64,000 bases of DNA from Acheta domesticus (Eukaryota > Arthropoda > Insecta > Orthoptera > Gryllidae): assembly GCA_031308135.1 (NCBI GenBank), contig JAHLJT010000631.1, forward strand, positions 178,065,446 to 178,129,445, read 5' to 3'. Shown here piece by piece: positions 1-9,896 of this stretch. The translations under genes were made by a program, and so were the position numbers. Numbering within the stretch: the first letter of the stretch is position 1; each line of letters begins with the position of its first letter. Below the pieces are notes generated by a model. That model searched no databases, had not been told where the DNA came from, and was given only the letters and a program-made list of their open reading frames with translations.

Positions 1-420
1 AAAGTGGAAAAAACGTATAAAAAGATTAATATTACAAAACGTCACACGCATGTGCTAGAATTTCGAAAAAAGGTTGAAAAAGAGGGCTGTCTCATTGGCA
101 AAAGCAACGCACACTTGATGATCATTTGAAGTGAAAGTGAGACGTGATTGAACTGTAACTAATAACGTATGCTTAATATATTTTTTTCGTGGAGGTAAGC
201 TGCTTTTTCAGGAGTAAGAATAAAGTTGAAATTTAATTTTCCCTGAGAGATGCATTTCAAAAGCCTGATTTTCATTTTCGAAGCAAGTAGCATTAGGATC
301 GAGTAAATTGACAATTATTACAATGGAACAAATTTAGCTCCCTAATCTTTCTTTTACTTATTTCGAATAAAAAAAACAGGAACTTATTTCTAAAGGTTTA
401 AAATTTTCTTTGGAAATCGC
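1..420. other. AT-rich non-coding sequence
   Basis: AT-rich DNA with no coding pattern, repeat or recognisable signal that I can support. Confidence 0.5.
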
Positions 421-900
421 TTACGCCTCCCCGATTAGCCGTTCGCCCCAACCGTCGGCCGTTGAATAGGGGTGTTTCGCCGTCGCTGAGCAAGGCAGCG
501 CTCGCCCTGCGCTCGAGTCCATCGCGATAGAGGAAAGGGCGGAGCGGGGCGGGAGTGGGGAGGAGCGGGAGAGGGGAGAGCGTGGCGAGGGGGGAGGAGA
601 GGGGCGGAGAGAGGCGAGGCGGTCGGCCTCATCACGTCGGCGGCGGCGGCGGCGGCCGCGCGGTCGTATTTCCACAGGCGCGCTGCATTGTGGGCGGAGC
701 AGAATCCGGGCTTGCGGCCGCATTGTGCGGATGCGGGAAGCGGCGGTGGAGGCGGAGCGGGCGACCGCGCGGGCGGCGCAAGCAAAGAGAGCGGCGGCGG
801 GCGCGGAAGGGGCGGGGCCGGACATGGCGGTGCGGGTCGCGGGGAATGGGCGTGTTCGCTAAGGAAACAGGTCGAGGAGGGTGGTGATGGCTGTTCAATG
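421..900. promoter_or_regulatory. CpG-rich island, candidate promoter region
   Basis: This is an abrupt GC-rich block inside AT-rich DNA with very frequent CG dinucleotides, including a CGG-type run near 636-660 and several GGGCGG boxes. All reading frames are open for 90-130 codons, but the predicted peptides are Arg/Gly/Pro/Ala-biased in every frame. That is what GC-rich sequence yields by chance, so I do not call a protein. It could be a promoter or 5' exon of an unannotated gene. No transcript evidence is available. Confidence 0.4.
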
Positions 901-1264
901 GAAATCCTACCGAAGCATATTAAGGGAGGAAGTAATAATTTTGCTGTAGGAACGATTGAGTGGGGCTAAAGAACGCTGGAAATGGAAAAGAAAATTCTGA
1001 AAGGGTGCAAAGAAAATGGGAATTGAAAATGGGAACTGATAAGAAATGATCAAATGTTATGGAAAAGAGAAAGTGACAAGTTGCAAGGGAAGTATAATGA
1101 GACAGATGTAAATGGGAGGAAAATGAATGACTTATTTGAGTAATGTTAAGTTGTGTGAAGTGTGCGTGATGTTAAGATAGACTCACGTCCTAAATTAACT
1201 ATGCAGAAAAAAAGAAACAACGAATTAAATAAGAGATACAGCGACTCCAGGCACAAGACGAAGA
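901..1264. other. A/G-rich non-coding spacer
   Basis: Purine-biased, AT-rich sequence between the first CpG-rich island and the purine satellite. No feature recognised. Confidence 0.4.
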
Positions 1265-1490
1265 GAGGGAGCGAGAGAGAGAGAGAGAGGTCGTGAGAGA
1301 GAGGGGGAGAGAGGGGAAAGGAAAAAGGGTAAGGGCGGGGGATAATGAGAGAGGAAGGGAGAGAACGAGGGAGGGAGGGAGAGAACGAGGGAGGGAGGGA
1401 GAGAACGAGGGAGGGAGGGAGGGAGGGAGAGAAACGAGAGCGAGAGAGACGGACAAAGAGACCAAGAGAGGAAGAGAACGGGAGAGGGGC
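1265..1490. repeat. Purine-only satellite with a ~20 bp unit
   Basis: A G/A-only stretch of GAGA followed by about three copies of a ~20 bp unit (GAGAGAACGAGGGAGGGAGG). It trails off into GA-rich sequence. The homopurine strand explains the long Ser/Leu/Pro-rich frames on the minus strand here, which I do not consider genes. Confidence 0.8.
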
Positions 1491-1900
1491 TAGTCCGGGG
1501 CCCGTGAAATGCGGGCGGGGAACCGTAAGCTGCTGAGATTCCGGTGGGGAGCCGCGGTGCGCTGCGCTCCGTCTGCGCGCAGCGAGCTGTGCGACCGGAC
1601 CGGAACGGAGCGGACCGGATCGGTGCGGAGGACAGCTGGGAGGGGCCCGCGCCGCACCGCGGTGGAAGAGAGCGGGCGGGCGGGTAGGAGGCGAGAGCGA
1701 GGGCGACAACAGACGCCGGGGGGGAGGGGGCGGCGGCGGCAACGGGAAAGGGCGGGGCGCGGGCGCGGGCGCGGGCGCGAACGCACAATGGCTCCGCTTG
1801 TATGAACGTCACCGCGAGCACGCGAAGCGAGAACGGATGCCGCGCGCCGCGCTGCCAGCAAGGCCTGCAACGCCTCGCGCAGCCTCCGGGCTGGAGCTCA
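1491..1900. promoter_or_regulatory. Second CpG-rich island, candidate promoter region
   Basis: GC-rich block with many CG dinucleotides, a GGGCGC-type tandem run at about 1753-1780 and repeated CGGACCGGA-like motifs at about 1594-1630. No frame has a recognisable protein. A promoter or 5' exon role is possible but untested. Confidence 0.4.
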
Positions 1901-2756
1901 GCGGGAGTGGAATTCCCGAAACGAATGAAAAGATGTTCTAGCAGTGCTCAGATTAGTGAATAGAACGTGAAGCGCTAATGACCGAAGATGCTGGTGTGTG
2001 GAATGGGAAGCATTAGGATGACTGACATTTATCGAGAAAGATGTATCGATGGAAAGAATGGTGTAATAAATGACATCATATGATTATAGGAATAAGGGAG
2101 TGGAACGTAAACCGGAAGCACGTAAATAAAGGGGAAATGGGAAAAACGAGATGAGCTTGCCTAAGCACATTGTCGACGAGATAGAATAATCGGCAAATAC
2201 TGGTCTATATATCACGGCTAAAAAACCGTTCATTATTTATTAAACCATTGAATATTTTCTGAAAAATGAAATATCTATTTTAAATGAGAGGGTAACCCAT
2301 GTGAGAGCAGTCGGATTTACAAGTTCTATTTTATAACTTTTTTTTACAATTGGCGCAGGTCATTCCAAAAGAGTTACAACTAGTCTCATTACCAAAGTGG
2401 ACAGTTCTGTATAAAGGAAAGCAAGAAAACGTATGTCAAAGTCTCGCACTACAAGCAGATCATTGTTTTCCATTTCTCTTTGCGCCTGAGAAAGTATCTT
2501 CCATGGGCGGTCTGAGCATTGCGGTCGACGACAGTGACGGCAGCGGCGACGGCGAATGGTACCGCCAGAGTGAGAGTGAACAATGAGGAATGCGCATATG
2601 GCACTTATTTTATGTGATTCTCAAGCGATATTTTGACTCTCCAAAGTTAATTGCATAGTTGTAAAATATCAGAATACAAAAGTATATGAACGCTTATAAT
2701 TATTTATACATATATCACAAAACAATATGAATATTTTTGACAAATACCATGGAGAG
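1901..2756. other. AT-rich spacer
   Basis: Mostly unremarkable AT-rich sequence. The only point of interest is the open segment at 2350-2586, listed separately. Confidence 0.4.
2350..2586 (+). other. Possible terminal exon (weak)
   Basis: A 78-codon open segment begins just after a pyrimidine-rich stretch ending in CAG (2337-2359), a fair splice acceptor, and closes with TGA at 2584-2586. The translated tail is Asp/Ser/Gly-rich and hydrophilic. There is no ATG at the start, the first in-frame ATG being near 2503-2511, so it would have to be an internal or last exon. I recognise no domain and the length is short enough to be chance. Confidence 0.12.

Positions 2757-2807
<51 letters not shown>
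2757..2807. repeat. (ATT)17 microsatellite at the 3' end of R4/Dong-like copy 1
   Basis: Uninterrupted ATT repeats, about 17 units. Read on the minus strand this is (AAT)n directly abutting the 3' end of the LINE remnant. It could be the pre-existing target array or a tail made during insertion. Confidence 0.95.
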
Positions 2808-2808
<1 letters not shown>

Positions 2809-2910
2809 CACTACATCACGACTAACGATCTTATGAGTCGGCTGAATATAAAATCTACTCCAGGTTGCAACCAGCTACCTAAGGAGCAGATTCGGTGACT
2901 GTCGGTGCCT

Positions 2911-3312
2911 CTACAATACTTTACGCAAAATGTGGGCTGTTCCAAATAAAGCAATTTCTTGCACTTCCCAGTCTTTTGAATTACCTGGGAGTTTAGACAA
3001 GTTCTTACTCAAATTTTGCGGAACAAATCCCAGAGCTCCGATAACTATCGGGACGACCTGTGCTTTTACGCCCCACATTCGGCTGATCTCGATTTCCAAA
3101 CTCTTGTATTTAAGACGTTTCTCTGCCTCCTTGGTAACGACGTTTTGATCGCAAGGTACAGCAACATCGATAAGTAAACACGATTTTTTCGCCAAATCCC
3201 GGAGAACTATATCCGGTTTGTTTGCCGCTATCGTGCGATCAGTTTGAATTTGTTGGTCGTACAATATCGTACACAATCCAACAGACGTCACCGGTTTCGG
3301 TGAGTGTTCGTA
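2911..3312 (-). pseudogene. Restriction-like endonuclease domain of R4/Dong-like copy 1
   Basis: This is the C-terminal PD-(D/E)XK-type nuclease that nicks the insertion target. From the first ATG (3291), the KPD motif is at residues 25-27. IDVAVP supplies the second acidic residue (D42) after 14 intervening residues, and TKEAEKRLKY provides the E/K region (53-62). A conserved upstream block (ILYDQQIQTDRTI) and a C-terminal block (VVPIVIGALG) are also present. The catalytic residues look intact even though the whole polyprotein is broken. Confidence 0.88.
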
Positions 3313-3840
3313 TCACTTGGGGCATGTGTTTGGAACTTCGAGGGCGGTACAGATCTGCCAGTGGAGGTAGCTACACACCCTATCATGTCTTTTAAGGTAT
3401 TCGGTCTTTGCTAGGATTGGACAAGCTGAGACAATATGATCAATGGTTTCTACTTGCTCCAGGCAAATGCGGCATTTGTCATCTTGGGAAATTTTGAGAA
3501 CCGCTTTATCATAATGTCGTGTTCTCAAGGCCTGATCTTGGGCAGCTATTACAAGTGCTTCCGATTCTGGCTTCATCCTTCCCCTTTTAAGCCACATAAA
3601 TGATTAATCTTTATTGATCTGCACTTTGTCCATTCTTTTTAGGTATTGTCCGTGGAGTGGTTTGTCTCTCCACGATTTCTTTAACATTTTTTGTGTCTCA
3701 CACTTCATGTTTAGCAGCATCAGAAGTTCAGTGTCTGTGTTATTCCACGTGTCTTGCCTAGTTTTCTTCGCAATGTTTCTTGCGACACTAACAATGCCTC
3801 TGTTTCCCATTCTTCGGTCAGATCTCATGACCTGCCTCAT
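3313..3840 (-). pseudogene. Linker and CCHC zinc knuckle of R4/Dong-like copy 1
   Basis: This continues the polyprotein after the frameshift. It contains the conserved block around LKRGRMKPESEAL and AAQDQALRTR, then a zinc knuckle CRIC-X8-H-X4-C at residues 42-59 of the downstream open segment. The knuckle is the nucleic-acid-binding motif placed just before the endonuclease in R2/R4/Dong-type elements. A TAA at 3601-3603 interrupts the frame between the two halves and a TGA follows at about 3313-3315, at a site where related proteins have Trp, so it may be a TGG to TGA change. Confidence 0.85.
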
Positions 3841-3863
3841 TAGAGGGTCGTCTTGATGGCTGA

Positions 3864-4815
3864 CTACATACTTCCCATCCCGACTATTGCGTTGTGCCAG
3901 GAGGCCTCAATTTGTCTGAGGCCTCTTCCTCCTTCCTTACGTGCCACATAAAGTCTATGTACATCAGCTCGAGGGTGGGAAACATGATGCATTGTTAGCA
4001 GTTTTCTGGTTTTTCGATCCATGGTGCGAATTTCTTGCTCAGTCCAGTCCACTAGTCCAAAACTGTATTCGGCTACAGGTACCGCCAAACTACCTATTGC
4101 AGATATTTTATTCCTGGAATTCAGAGCGGACTGCAGGACCAGTCTCACTCTCCTATAATACTCCCTACGAATTCTCTCTTTCATTCTGTCATTCGAGATG
4201 GTTTCACATTCTTCAATGCCCAGATATTTGTAAGTTTTACCTGGCTCAAGATCTTGAATCACAGTGTGCGTATCAATTTCAACGTTCTCAGACGTTGTGA
4301 GTTTCCCTCTTTTTAAATTGATTTTTGCACACTTGCCAAGACCAAACTTCATGCAGATGTCATTGCTAAAGTCATTCACGACAGACAGCATTTGGGAGAG
4401 AATCGCTTCATTCTTGGCAAACACTTTCAGATCATCCATGTAAAACAAATGTGATACTGGCCTTTCATCACCATGGAGCTTAAAACCAAAGTCAGCTTGC
4501 GACAACTGTCTCGATAGTGGGATCAAACTAATGCAAAACAGCAGAGGGGATAGTGAATCTCCTTGAAAAATACCCCTGTTAATCTGAATACTTCTGGTTT
4601 CTACTGCTTCCTTTCCGCTGTGTATTAGTAACCTGGTACTCCACGACTTCATACTAGCCTTGCAAAATTCAATAAGTCTAGGATGAAATCGATAGATCTC
4701 CAGGGTCTTCAAATTCCAATCGTGTGGTACACTATCAAAGGCTTTTTGGTAGTCAATCCAAGCCATGCTCAAATTACGTTTGCGTTTCTTTACATCATTC
4801 AAGATGACTTTATTC

Positions 4816-4817
<2 letters not shown>
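3864..4817 (-). pseudogene. Reverse transcriptase domain of R4/Dong-like copy 1
   Basis: The RT domain of a LINE, which copies element RNA at a nicked target. Counting from the TTG codon at 4802, motif A is AWIDYQKAFD (residues 14-23). Motif B is RGIFQGDSLSP (76-86), the catalytic YMDD box is at 121-124, and the KCAKINL stretch (motif D) is at 157-163. Motif E is YKYLGIEE (191-198). A thumb region follows with the HPRAD and GGRGL signatures. YMDD replaces the usual YADD of LINEs, as is common in this clade. The frame stays open upstream to the (AAT)n junction, where fingers motifs are missing. It ends at a frameshift near 3870-3880, after which homology continues in another frame. Confidence 0.92.

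Positions 4818-4848
<31 letters not shown>
4818..4848. repeat. (ATT)n microsatellite between two R4/Dong-like copies
   Basis: About ten ATT units separate the 5' truncation point of copy 1 from the 3' end of copy 2. On the minus strand it reads (AAT)n, the same register as the array at 2757-2807. Confidence 0.95.
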
Positions 4849-4850
<2 letters not shown>

Positions 4851-4982
4851 ATACGTATTTTTCTCAGTAAGCTTTGAGAACCATTCATCTATTCATACGA
4901 TTTAGGCTGTGGTAAATGCAACTGGTTATGATAGATCTGAGGAAAGACGAAGAAGAAATTCATCTTTGTCCGTCGTTTCATT

Positions 4983-5526
4983 TTAGAATTTTCGCACAAT
5001 ATGGCTAGTCTGCTGGATTAAAACTTTTTGGATGGTTATGGAGATTCCTTTTGCTGATCCTATTTTTGTGAGACCTGAAGCAAAGCGATCCTTCACCACT
5101 TCTGTGGCCATGATGATTATTGGAACTATTTCAACCTTACTCAGTAGCCAGACATGTTGGATTTCTGCTGCCAAATTCTAGTATTTAGAAATCTTCTCTG
5201 ACTCTTATTTAAATTGTTTGTTAGTGGACAGCCTATATCAACGTTTGTTGCATTATTTTCTATTTTATTGATAACTTCTATGTCCGGGCAATAATAATCA
5301 CAGTTTTGTAAGTGACAATAGGCCTATCCCAGTGGAGTACTATTTCACTATTTTCTATAACCCCTGAAGGTGAGTAGTTGTGAAATGGAGGAGAGTTCAC
5401 AATTAGTCTATAATTTAATGCCAATTGTCTATGACTTATTTTAGCAAGTTGATTATGCCTCCCTACATATGTAGTGTCGGCAAGAACTGGGCATTCTGCA
5501 ATCACATAGTCGATGGTTGAGTACAC
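4983..5526 (-). pseudogene. Zinc-knuckle/endonuclease remnant of R4/Dong-like copy 2
   Basis: Two fragments in different frames. The upstream one (5278-5526) keeps the IDYVIAECPVLADTTYVGRHN block that matches the His/Cys half of the copy 1 knuckle. It also has VLHWDRPIVTYKTVI, matching the block before the KPD motif. The downstream one (4983-5174) keeps the tail block VEIVPIIIMATEV. The nuclease catalytic core between them is not recognisable, so it is deleted or badly decayed. Confidence 0.72.
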
Positions 5527-5927
5527 GTTCTACAGACATCTTTTATACTGCTCTTCAGTATGTGTTTATCATAATTGTGTGCTTTTATAACCCCATTTTG
5601 AATCGCTTTTATACATCCTTCAATTTTCAGGAAATAAATATCTCATTTTTAACTTCAGGAGGGATGTGTCTTTATCATCTAATGGGTTATTTAAGAGATT
5701 AGGATATTTTCCATGAAAAGTCTTGTTCTTCCATCTGTCTGCAAGTTACTTATCTGGTAAACAATTCCAGTGTTGGTTTCAATCTTCTGAAGATTTAGAG
5801 CCGAATAGTTTGCATCTGCTGCAACTACATATTTCAATAATATACTATTCGACGCGTGAAAGTACATTCTTATTTTCTTTTATTGTGACCTGCAAAGATT
5901 GAAGACCTTACGCAGGACTCTACCTCC

Positions 5928-6260
5928 TTAGTTTCTGGGGAGATAAAGCCTTTCAACAGCACTCTGGGGATGATGTATTCTGAATTTTGCGAGGGTGGTT
6001 TGGGTAAGCGTGCCCAGTTCTCGAAGGTCTGTGTCTGAATATTTCAGAATGCCAAGGGGATATGTCAATACTGGAACAGCATAAGTTTTAATTGCATTTA
6101 TTAAATTCCCTGAGTACAATTTTGTGATTCTTGATTTGTACCTTTTCTTGAATACTGACTTCATATTTATGTGGTTCACTCGTCTATTAGATACCAAGGT
6201 ACTTATAAGTGTCGTGGTACAAGAGCTGTCGAAAATCACAAGTTTCATAAGGTACTTCAA
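5928..6260 (-). pseudogene. RT thumb region of R4/Dong-like copy 2
   Basis: This continues the RT thumb in a shifted frame. The KSRITKLYSGNLINAIKTYA block and the terminal HHPQSAVERLYLPRN block match the equivalent thumb blocks of copy 1. It overlaps the RT-core frame by about 70 bp around the frameshift. Confidence 0.75.
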
Positions 6261-6636
6261 CCAATTTACAGTTTTTCAAATATATTTCAGCACATTTATT
6301 TAATCCCAAGAACATAACAATGTCTTCACTAAATACCCAGGTCGCATACTTCAGCGCTTTCAGGTGGTTTTGGGTCTCAGCAAAATGATCATCCATAAAC
6401 AGTAAATGGCTGATTCGGGAGCTAGGATCTCTTAGACGGAGTCTGTATCCTAGACATTTCTTGTTTGTTAGCTGTAACGGGGGGTTTATAGCTAAACAAA
6501 ACCATAGATGGCTCAATGAATCAACTTGAAATATTCCCCGACAAATATCAACCTTCAATGTAAAATTCTCCAAAGAAATCTCCGTACGCCAGTTTTCCAT
6601 TAAGGCAGCCAGCCACCTTTGAAACTTCTGATGCAT
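6187..6636 (-). pseudogene. RT core of R4/Dong-like copy 2
   Basis: This segment holds RT motif B as RGIFQVDSLS (residues 33-42, with Val in place of the usual Gly) and the catalytic box as FMDD (80-83). A LNKCAEIYLKNCKL block and the KYLGI motif lie at its end. It ends at a frame change near 6190, after which the thumb continues in another frame. The QG to QV change and the frame breaks indicate no activity. Confidence 0.82.
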
Positions 6637-6743
6637 CCTTTCTGTGTCATGCTGATGATATTGTTGTGATCACAATGCATCTTTTGTTGTAAAACTGATG
6701 TTAATATTTATTATTATAATGTTGTTATAATGCTGATGTTACT

Positions 6744-6787
<44 letters not shown>
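6744..6787. repeat. (ATA)n/(TAA)n microsatellite
   Basis: About 14 uninterrupted triplet units. It is in the opposite register to the two (ATT)n arrays that flank the LINE copies. Confidence 0.95.
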
Positions 6788-6788
<1 letters not shown>

Positions 6789-7094
6789 TAATATTATTAT
6801 TTCAAAGAATGCCCAAATGGACTTTGTAAAAATGCGTACATATAATGACTTAAATTATTTTCAGTAGAGTATACATTTATGTAGTGCCATTAAAAATAGT
6901 TTCAATTTTTTCATAGTTATATTCTGTTTAGCTTTGATGACAAGATATTAAAAGAGTATCATAGGAAAAGAACTCTGTTCTCGCACCTGTCATTTAAGTT
7001 ATTTTTACGAATTAGTTTTTTAAAACATTCTTTACGCCCACCGGGTTGCATATTGAGGTAATATCTTTTATCCTTTTTTTTATTTTTCGCTCAC
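6788..7094. other. AT-rich spacer
   Basis: No feature seen. Confidence 0.4.
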
Positions 7095-7500
7095 ACTGTT
7101 CGCAGTCGTATTTATTTTGGCCCAGTGCGCCGGGGGAAAGGAAACGACGCGCGGGACCCGGGAGGAAACGGCTCGGCGCGGGGCGGCGCGGCGCGGCGTC
7201 GCTCTGAGGTAGAAATTGCGAGGACCGCGACCCAAGGAAAATGCGCCGCGACTCACCTGCTGAATTAATAAGCGCCTCAATCCGCTCTTGTTTTCGCCGC
7301 GGCGCGACGCAGCGCGGTGCTGTGAGGCGAGGCGCGGGCAGAAGAAGGCGCGAGGAGCGGCGCTGGCGAGGGGCGGGTGGAGCGCGCTTCCCCCCCGCCC
7401 CGCCCCCGCCGTGCCCCTAGGCGCGTTGCCCGGCGCCTCACGCCGATTTAATCTCGCGCCGAAAAGAAAGCGCTGGCCTGTGCCTCGCGGGCCAATTATT
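7095..7500. promoter_or_regulatory. CpG-rich island with GGCGCGGC runs
   Basis: GC-rich block with repeated GGCGC/GCGGC motifs near 7170-7200, 7300-7345 and 7375-7440. No convincing coding frame. Candidate promoter, or simply GC-rich repeat. Confidence 0.4.
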
Positions 7501-7559
7501 TGGCGAGAATTATAACAGGTGAACGTTCGGGGCTCAAGCTTTGGGCTTCAAGACTGTGT

Positions 7560-8225
7560 TTCTTTAACTACTTCTTCTTCTCGTTGTTCTTCTCCTTCTT
7601 CTCCGTCTTCTCCTTATTCTTCTCCGTTTTCTCCTCCTTGTTCTTCTTCTCCTCTTCTTCTTTTCCTTCTCCTTCCTCTTCTCCTTGTTTTCTTTCTTCC
7701 TCTTCTCCTCCTTTTCCTTTCTTTCCTTCTCCTCCTTGTTCTTCTCCTTCTTCTTCTTCTCCTTCTTCATCTCCTCCTCCTTCTTCTCTTTCTTCTACTT
7801 CCCCTCCTCCTTCTTCTTCTTCTCCTCCTCCTCCTTCTTCTCTTTCTTCTACTTCCCCTCCTTCTTCTTCTCCTCCTCCTTCTTCTCTTTCTTCTACTTC
7901 CCCTCCTTCTTCTTCTCCTCCTCCTCCTCCTTCTTCTCTTTCTTCTACTTCCCCTCCTTCTTCTTCTCCTCCTTCTTCTTCTCTTTCTTCTACTTCCCTC
8001 CTTCTTCTTCTTCTCCTTCTTCTCCTCCTCCTCCTTCTTCTCTTTCTTCTACTTCCCCTCCTTCTTCTCCTTCTTCTTCTTCTCTTCTTCTACTTCACCT
8101 CCTTCTTCTTCTACTTCTCCTCCTACTTCGTTTTCTTCTCCTTCTTCTCCTCCTTCTCCTTTTCCTTTTTCTTCTATTTCTACTTCGTTTCCTCTTTTTC
8201 TCTTTCTTCTTCATTTACTATGTCA
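7560..8225. repeat. ~650 bp polypyrimidine (CTT/CTC) tract with higher-order repeat
   Basis: Almost entirely C and T on the plus strand. Inside it, a ~48-58 bp unit built on TTCTTCTCTTTCTTCTACTT recurs near 7780, 7838, 7884, 7936, 7980 and 8040. The Ser/Phe/Leu-rich frames of up to ~257 codons are products of this composition. Such homopyrimidine mirror-like DNA can form triplex (H-DNA) structure and stall polymerases. Confidence 0.9.
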
Positions 8226-8289
8226 TGTTTCTGAACCCGTCAGCTACTATGATCATTACTTCCGTAAGTATAGTATGCGTTTTATCACA

Positions 8290-8690
8290 TGAAGTCGCTG
8301 CAGGTGGATGGTGAGGTCTTGAGCAGACCTACATGTCGGCTTGCTGGATTTACCCAGCCAGATATCTCCTATAGGCAGGGCGTCCCTCTCCAGCCGGGTC
8401 AAGTTTTCGGCCCCCGGCATTTGTGTGTAGTGTTTCTAAGTGTTTGAGGGAGGAAGGAAAGATCGTGCTCGGTCCGTCGTCCGTTTGTTAAGGGACTTCT
8501 CCAGCATTCGCCTGGTGTTCATAGGAGAAACCACTAAAAATTACCGGTAAGAGCAATTGGCTGAATTGGACCTAGCTATCTAGATAATGTCGAAAATGGT
8601 GCTACCGTCAGGACTCGAATTCTTGTACCTCTCAATCAGAGACATTACAGAGACAACAGTTGATGTCCTGAAGTTGATGCTCTGCCAGTT
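8290..8690 (-). mobile_element. SINE-B copy 1 (tRNA-derived SINE)
   Basis: On the minus strand the head carries an RNA polymerase III B-box-like motif (GAATTCGAGTCC, about 8615-8626), followed by GGTAGCACCATTTTCGACATT. The body holds the shared core TGGTTTCTCC...AACACCAGGCGAATGCTGGAG (8500-8540). The tail ends at a GACCTCACCATCCA motif (~8300). Four other copies in this window share the core and tail. The family core resembles a conserved SINE segment I recall from many insects, but I cannot name it with certainty. Confidence 0.8.
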
Positions 8691-9534
8691 TTCTATTTCT
8701 TATTAGTTATTTAATGGCTTAGACACGTGTCTCTTGGGTCAATAGAGCCGTTCTTCTAACAAGTTTTACTTCTTTCGGCTAACCATGGCGTGAGACTAAT
8801 GATTCTGTCACATGCCTCGTGCACATTCTGAAATACATCTTGTAAATATGATTTTAACAAAGTTAAAAAGTGGGAGCTAAATTTATGACTACTTGACTAA
8901 ATGGAGTGGTTCTTTTTATCGCCATTCCAGACCTAATGAGGTGGGACGTACTGTACCCACGAAACTTTATCAAACAGGTCGTTTTGTCTTATCCTCGGAG
9001 GTTTCGGTTATTAATGAATAATAATACCAATAATATTAATATTAAAAATAGTAATAATAAAATAAAAACGGTCCTTAATGTAATAGTTGAGTACACCTTT
9101 ACTATCTTCACACTTTAAAAATTTTAAATTTCTGTCTTGGAACAATAGGTAGCGTGAGGGGTCGGAATACCTATTATTAGTTAATGTATCATTTGAAACC
9201 TTTCTGAAAATCTTGAATGTAAATTCTGCACCAGAAAGAGATTGAAGCTTTTGTGATGAAACGTCTATAAAAAAGTCAACGACAACGAAATAGGTTACTG
9301 AATTAATTACCTCCAAGATAAACTGTTATATATTTTTTATGACGTACATATTTTCTGATGTTTAAACTATCACTTTGAAGCAGAAAATAATTATCTCACA
9401 GCGTTTATGTCACCATACGGCGCAAAACTCCAGAGATTTTTTTAAAACATTTCTCGCACTCAATGCGCATTTCTCATGATAAAACATCTTAGAGTAAAGT
9501 TAGCAGATTTTTTCAGCAAATCCAATGATACTAT
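8691..9534. other. AT-rich spacer
   Basis: AT-rich sequence with a short AAT-rich patch near 9015-9065. No gene or repeat that I can support. Confidence 0.4.
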
Positions 9535-9625
9535 TGAATTTTTGGGATTAATATTAATTATTACTCTTAAATACGAGCTATGTTACAAGAGTTTTGATTA
9601 ATTATTAAGAACTGCGTATTAATTC
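9535..9625 (+). repeat. Local duplication, unit 1
   Basis: The block GGATTAATATTAATTATTAC followed by TACGAG, GTTACA and ATTAATTATTAAGAA recurs at 9897-9978 in the same orientation. The two are about 80-90 bp, diverged by scattered substitutions and small indels. Confidence 0.75.
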
Positions 9626-9755
9626 TACAGCGTTATAAATATACAGGGAAGATGAAAAGAAATTCAGGGGACGTATTTATAAATCCTGGGGCGGTCGTCG
9701 GGAAACCGCGATATCTTAGAACAGAAATGTAAATTTGGCAGAAGAGCAACAATAT

Positions 9756-9794
9756 TACAACGCAATCATTACTGCTACAACGCAATCATTACTG
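9756..9794 (+). repeat. Two-copy 20 bp-period tandem repeat
   Basis: TACAACGCAATCATTACTG occurs at 9756-9774 and again at 9776-9794, identical and separated by one base. This is a recent microduplication. Confidence 0.95.
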
Positions 9795-9896
9795 GAATGG
9801 TGTCATATTTTTATTTCATTGTTAATACAGTCCCAAACCGGCTGAGTTAGCTCAGGACATCATCTGATGTCATTGCAGTGACGCGATTACATTTGT

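Larger units (their letters stand above)
2808..4817 (-). mobile_element. R4/Dong-like non-LTR retrotransposon, 5'-truncated copy 1
   Basis: A 2.0 kb LINE remnant on the minus strand with, in order, a reverse transcriptase (RT), a connecting region, a CCHC zinc knuckle and a C-terminal restriction-like endonuclease. That order is diagnostic of the site-selective R2/R4/Dong-type LINEs. The 5' end breaks off just before RT motif A and joins (AAT)n at 4818-4848. The 3' end joins (AAT)n at 2757-2807. Dong elements of the silkworm are known to sit in TAA repeats, which fits both junctions. The frame is broken by one frameshift and two nonsense codons, so the copy is dead but not very old. 5' truncation is the usual result of incomplete target-primed reverse transcription. 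Confidence 0.9.
4849..6660 (-). mobile_element. R4/Dong-like non-LTR retrotransposon, older copy 2
   Basis: A second element of the same architecture and strand, located head-to-tail behind copy 1. RT core, thumb, zinc-knuckle and endonuclease pieces occur in the expected order but in several frames. Protein similarity to copy 1 is clear but low, so it is either a different subfamily or much older. Its 3' end (~4849) abuts (AAT)n. Its 5' end is truncated near 6.65 kb, close to the start of RT. The (TAA)n array at 6744-6787 lies a little upstream in the opposite register, so its relation to the element is unclear. Confidence 0.8.

Noticed and set aside
1146..1870. Minus-strand Ser/Pro/Leu-rich frames of ~126-198 codons
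   Set aside because: They span a homopurine satellite and a CpG-rich island. Composition explains them and no domain is present.
7500..8314. Three long Ser/Phe/Leu-rich plus-strand open frames (209-257 codons)
   Set aside because: They lie in a polypyrimidine tract where stop codons are rare in all plus frames. There is no sequence complexity or domain.
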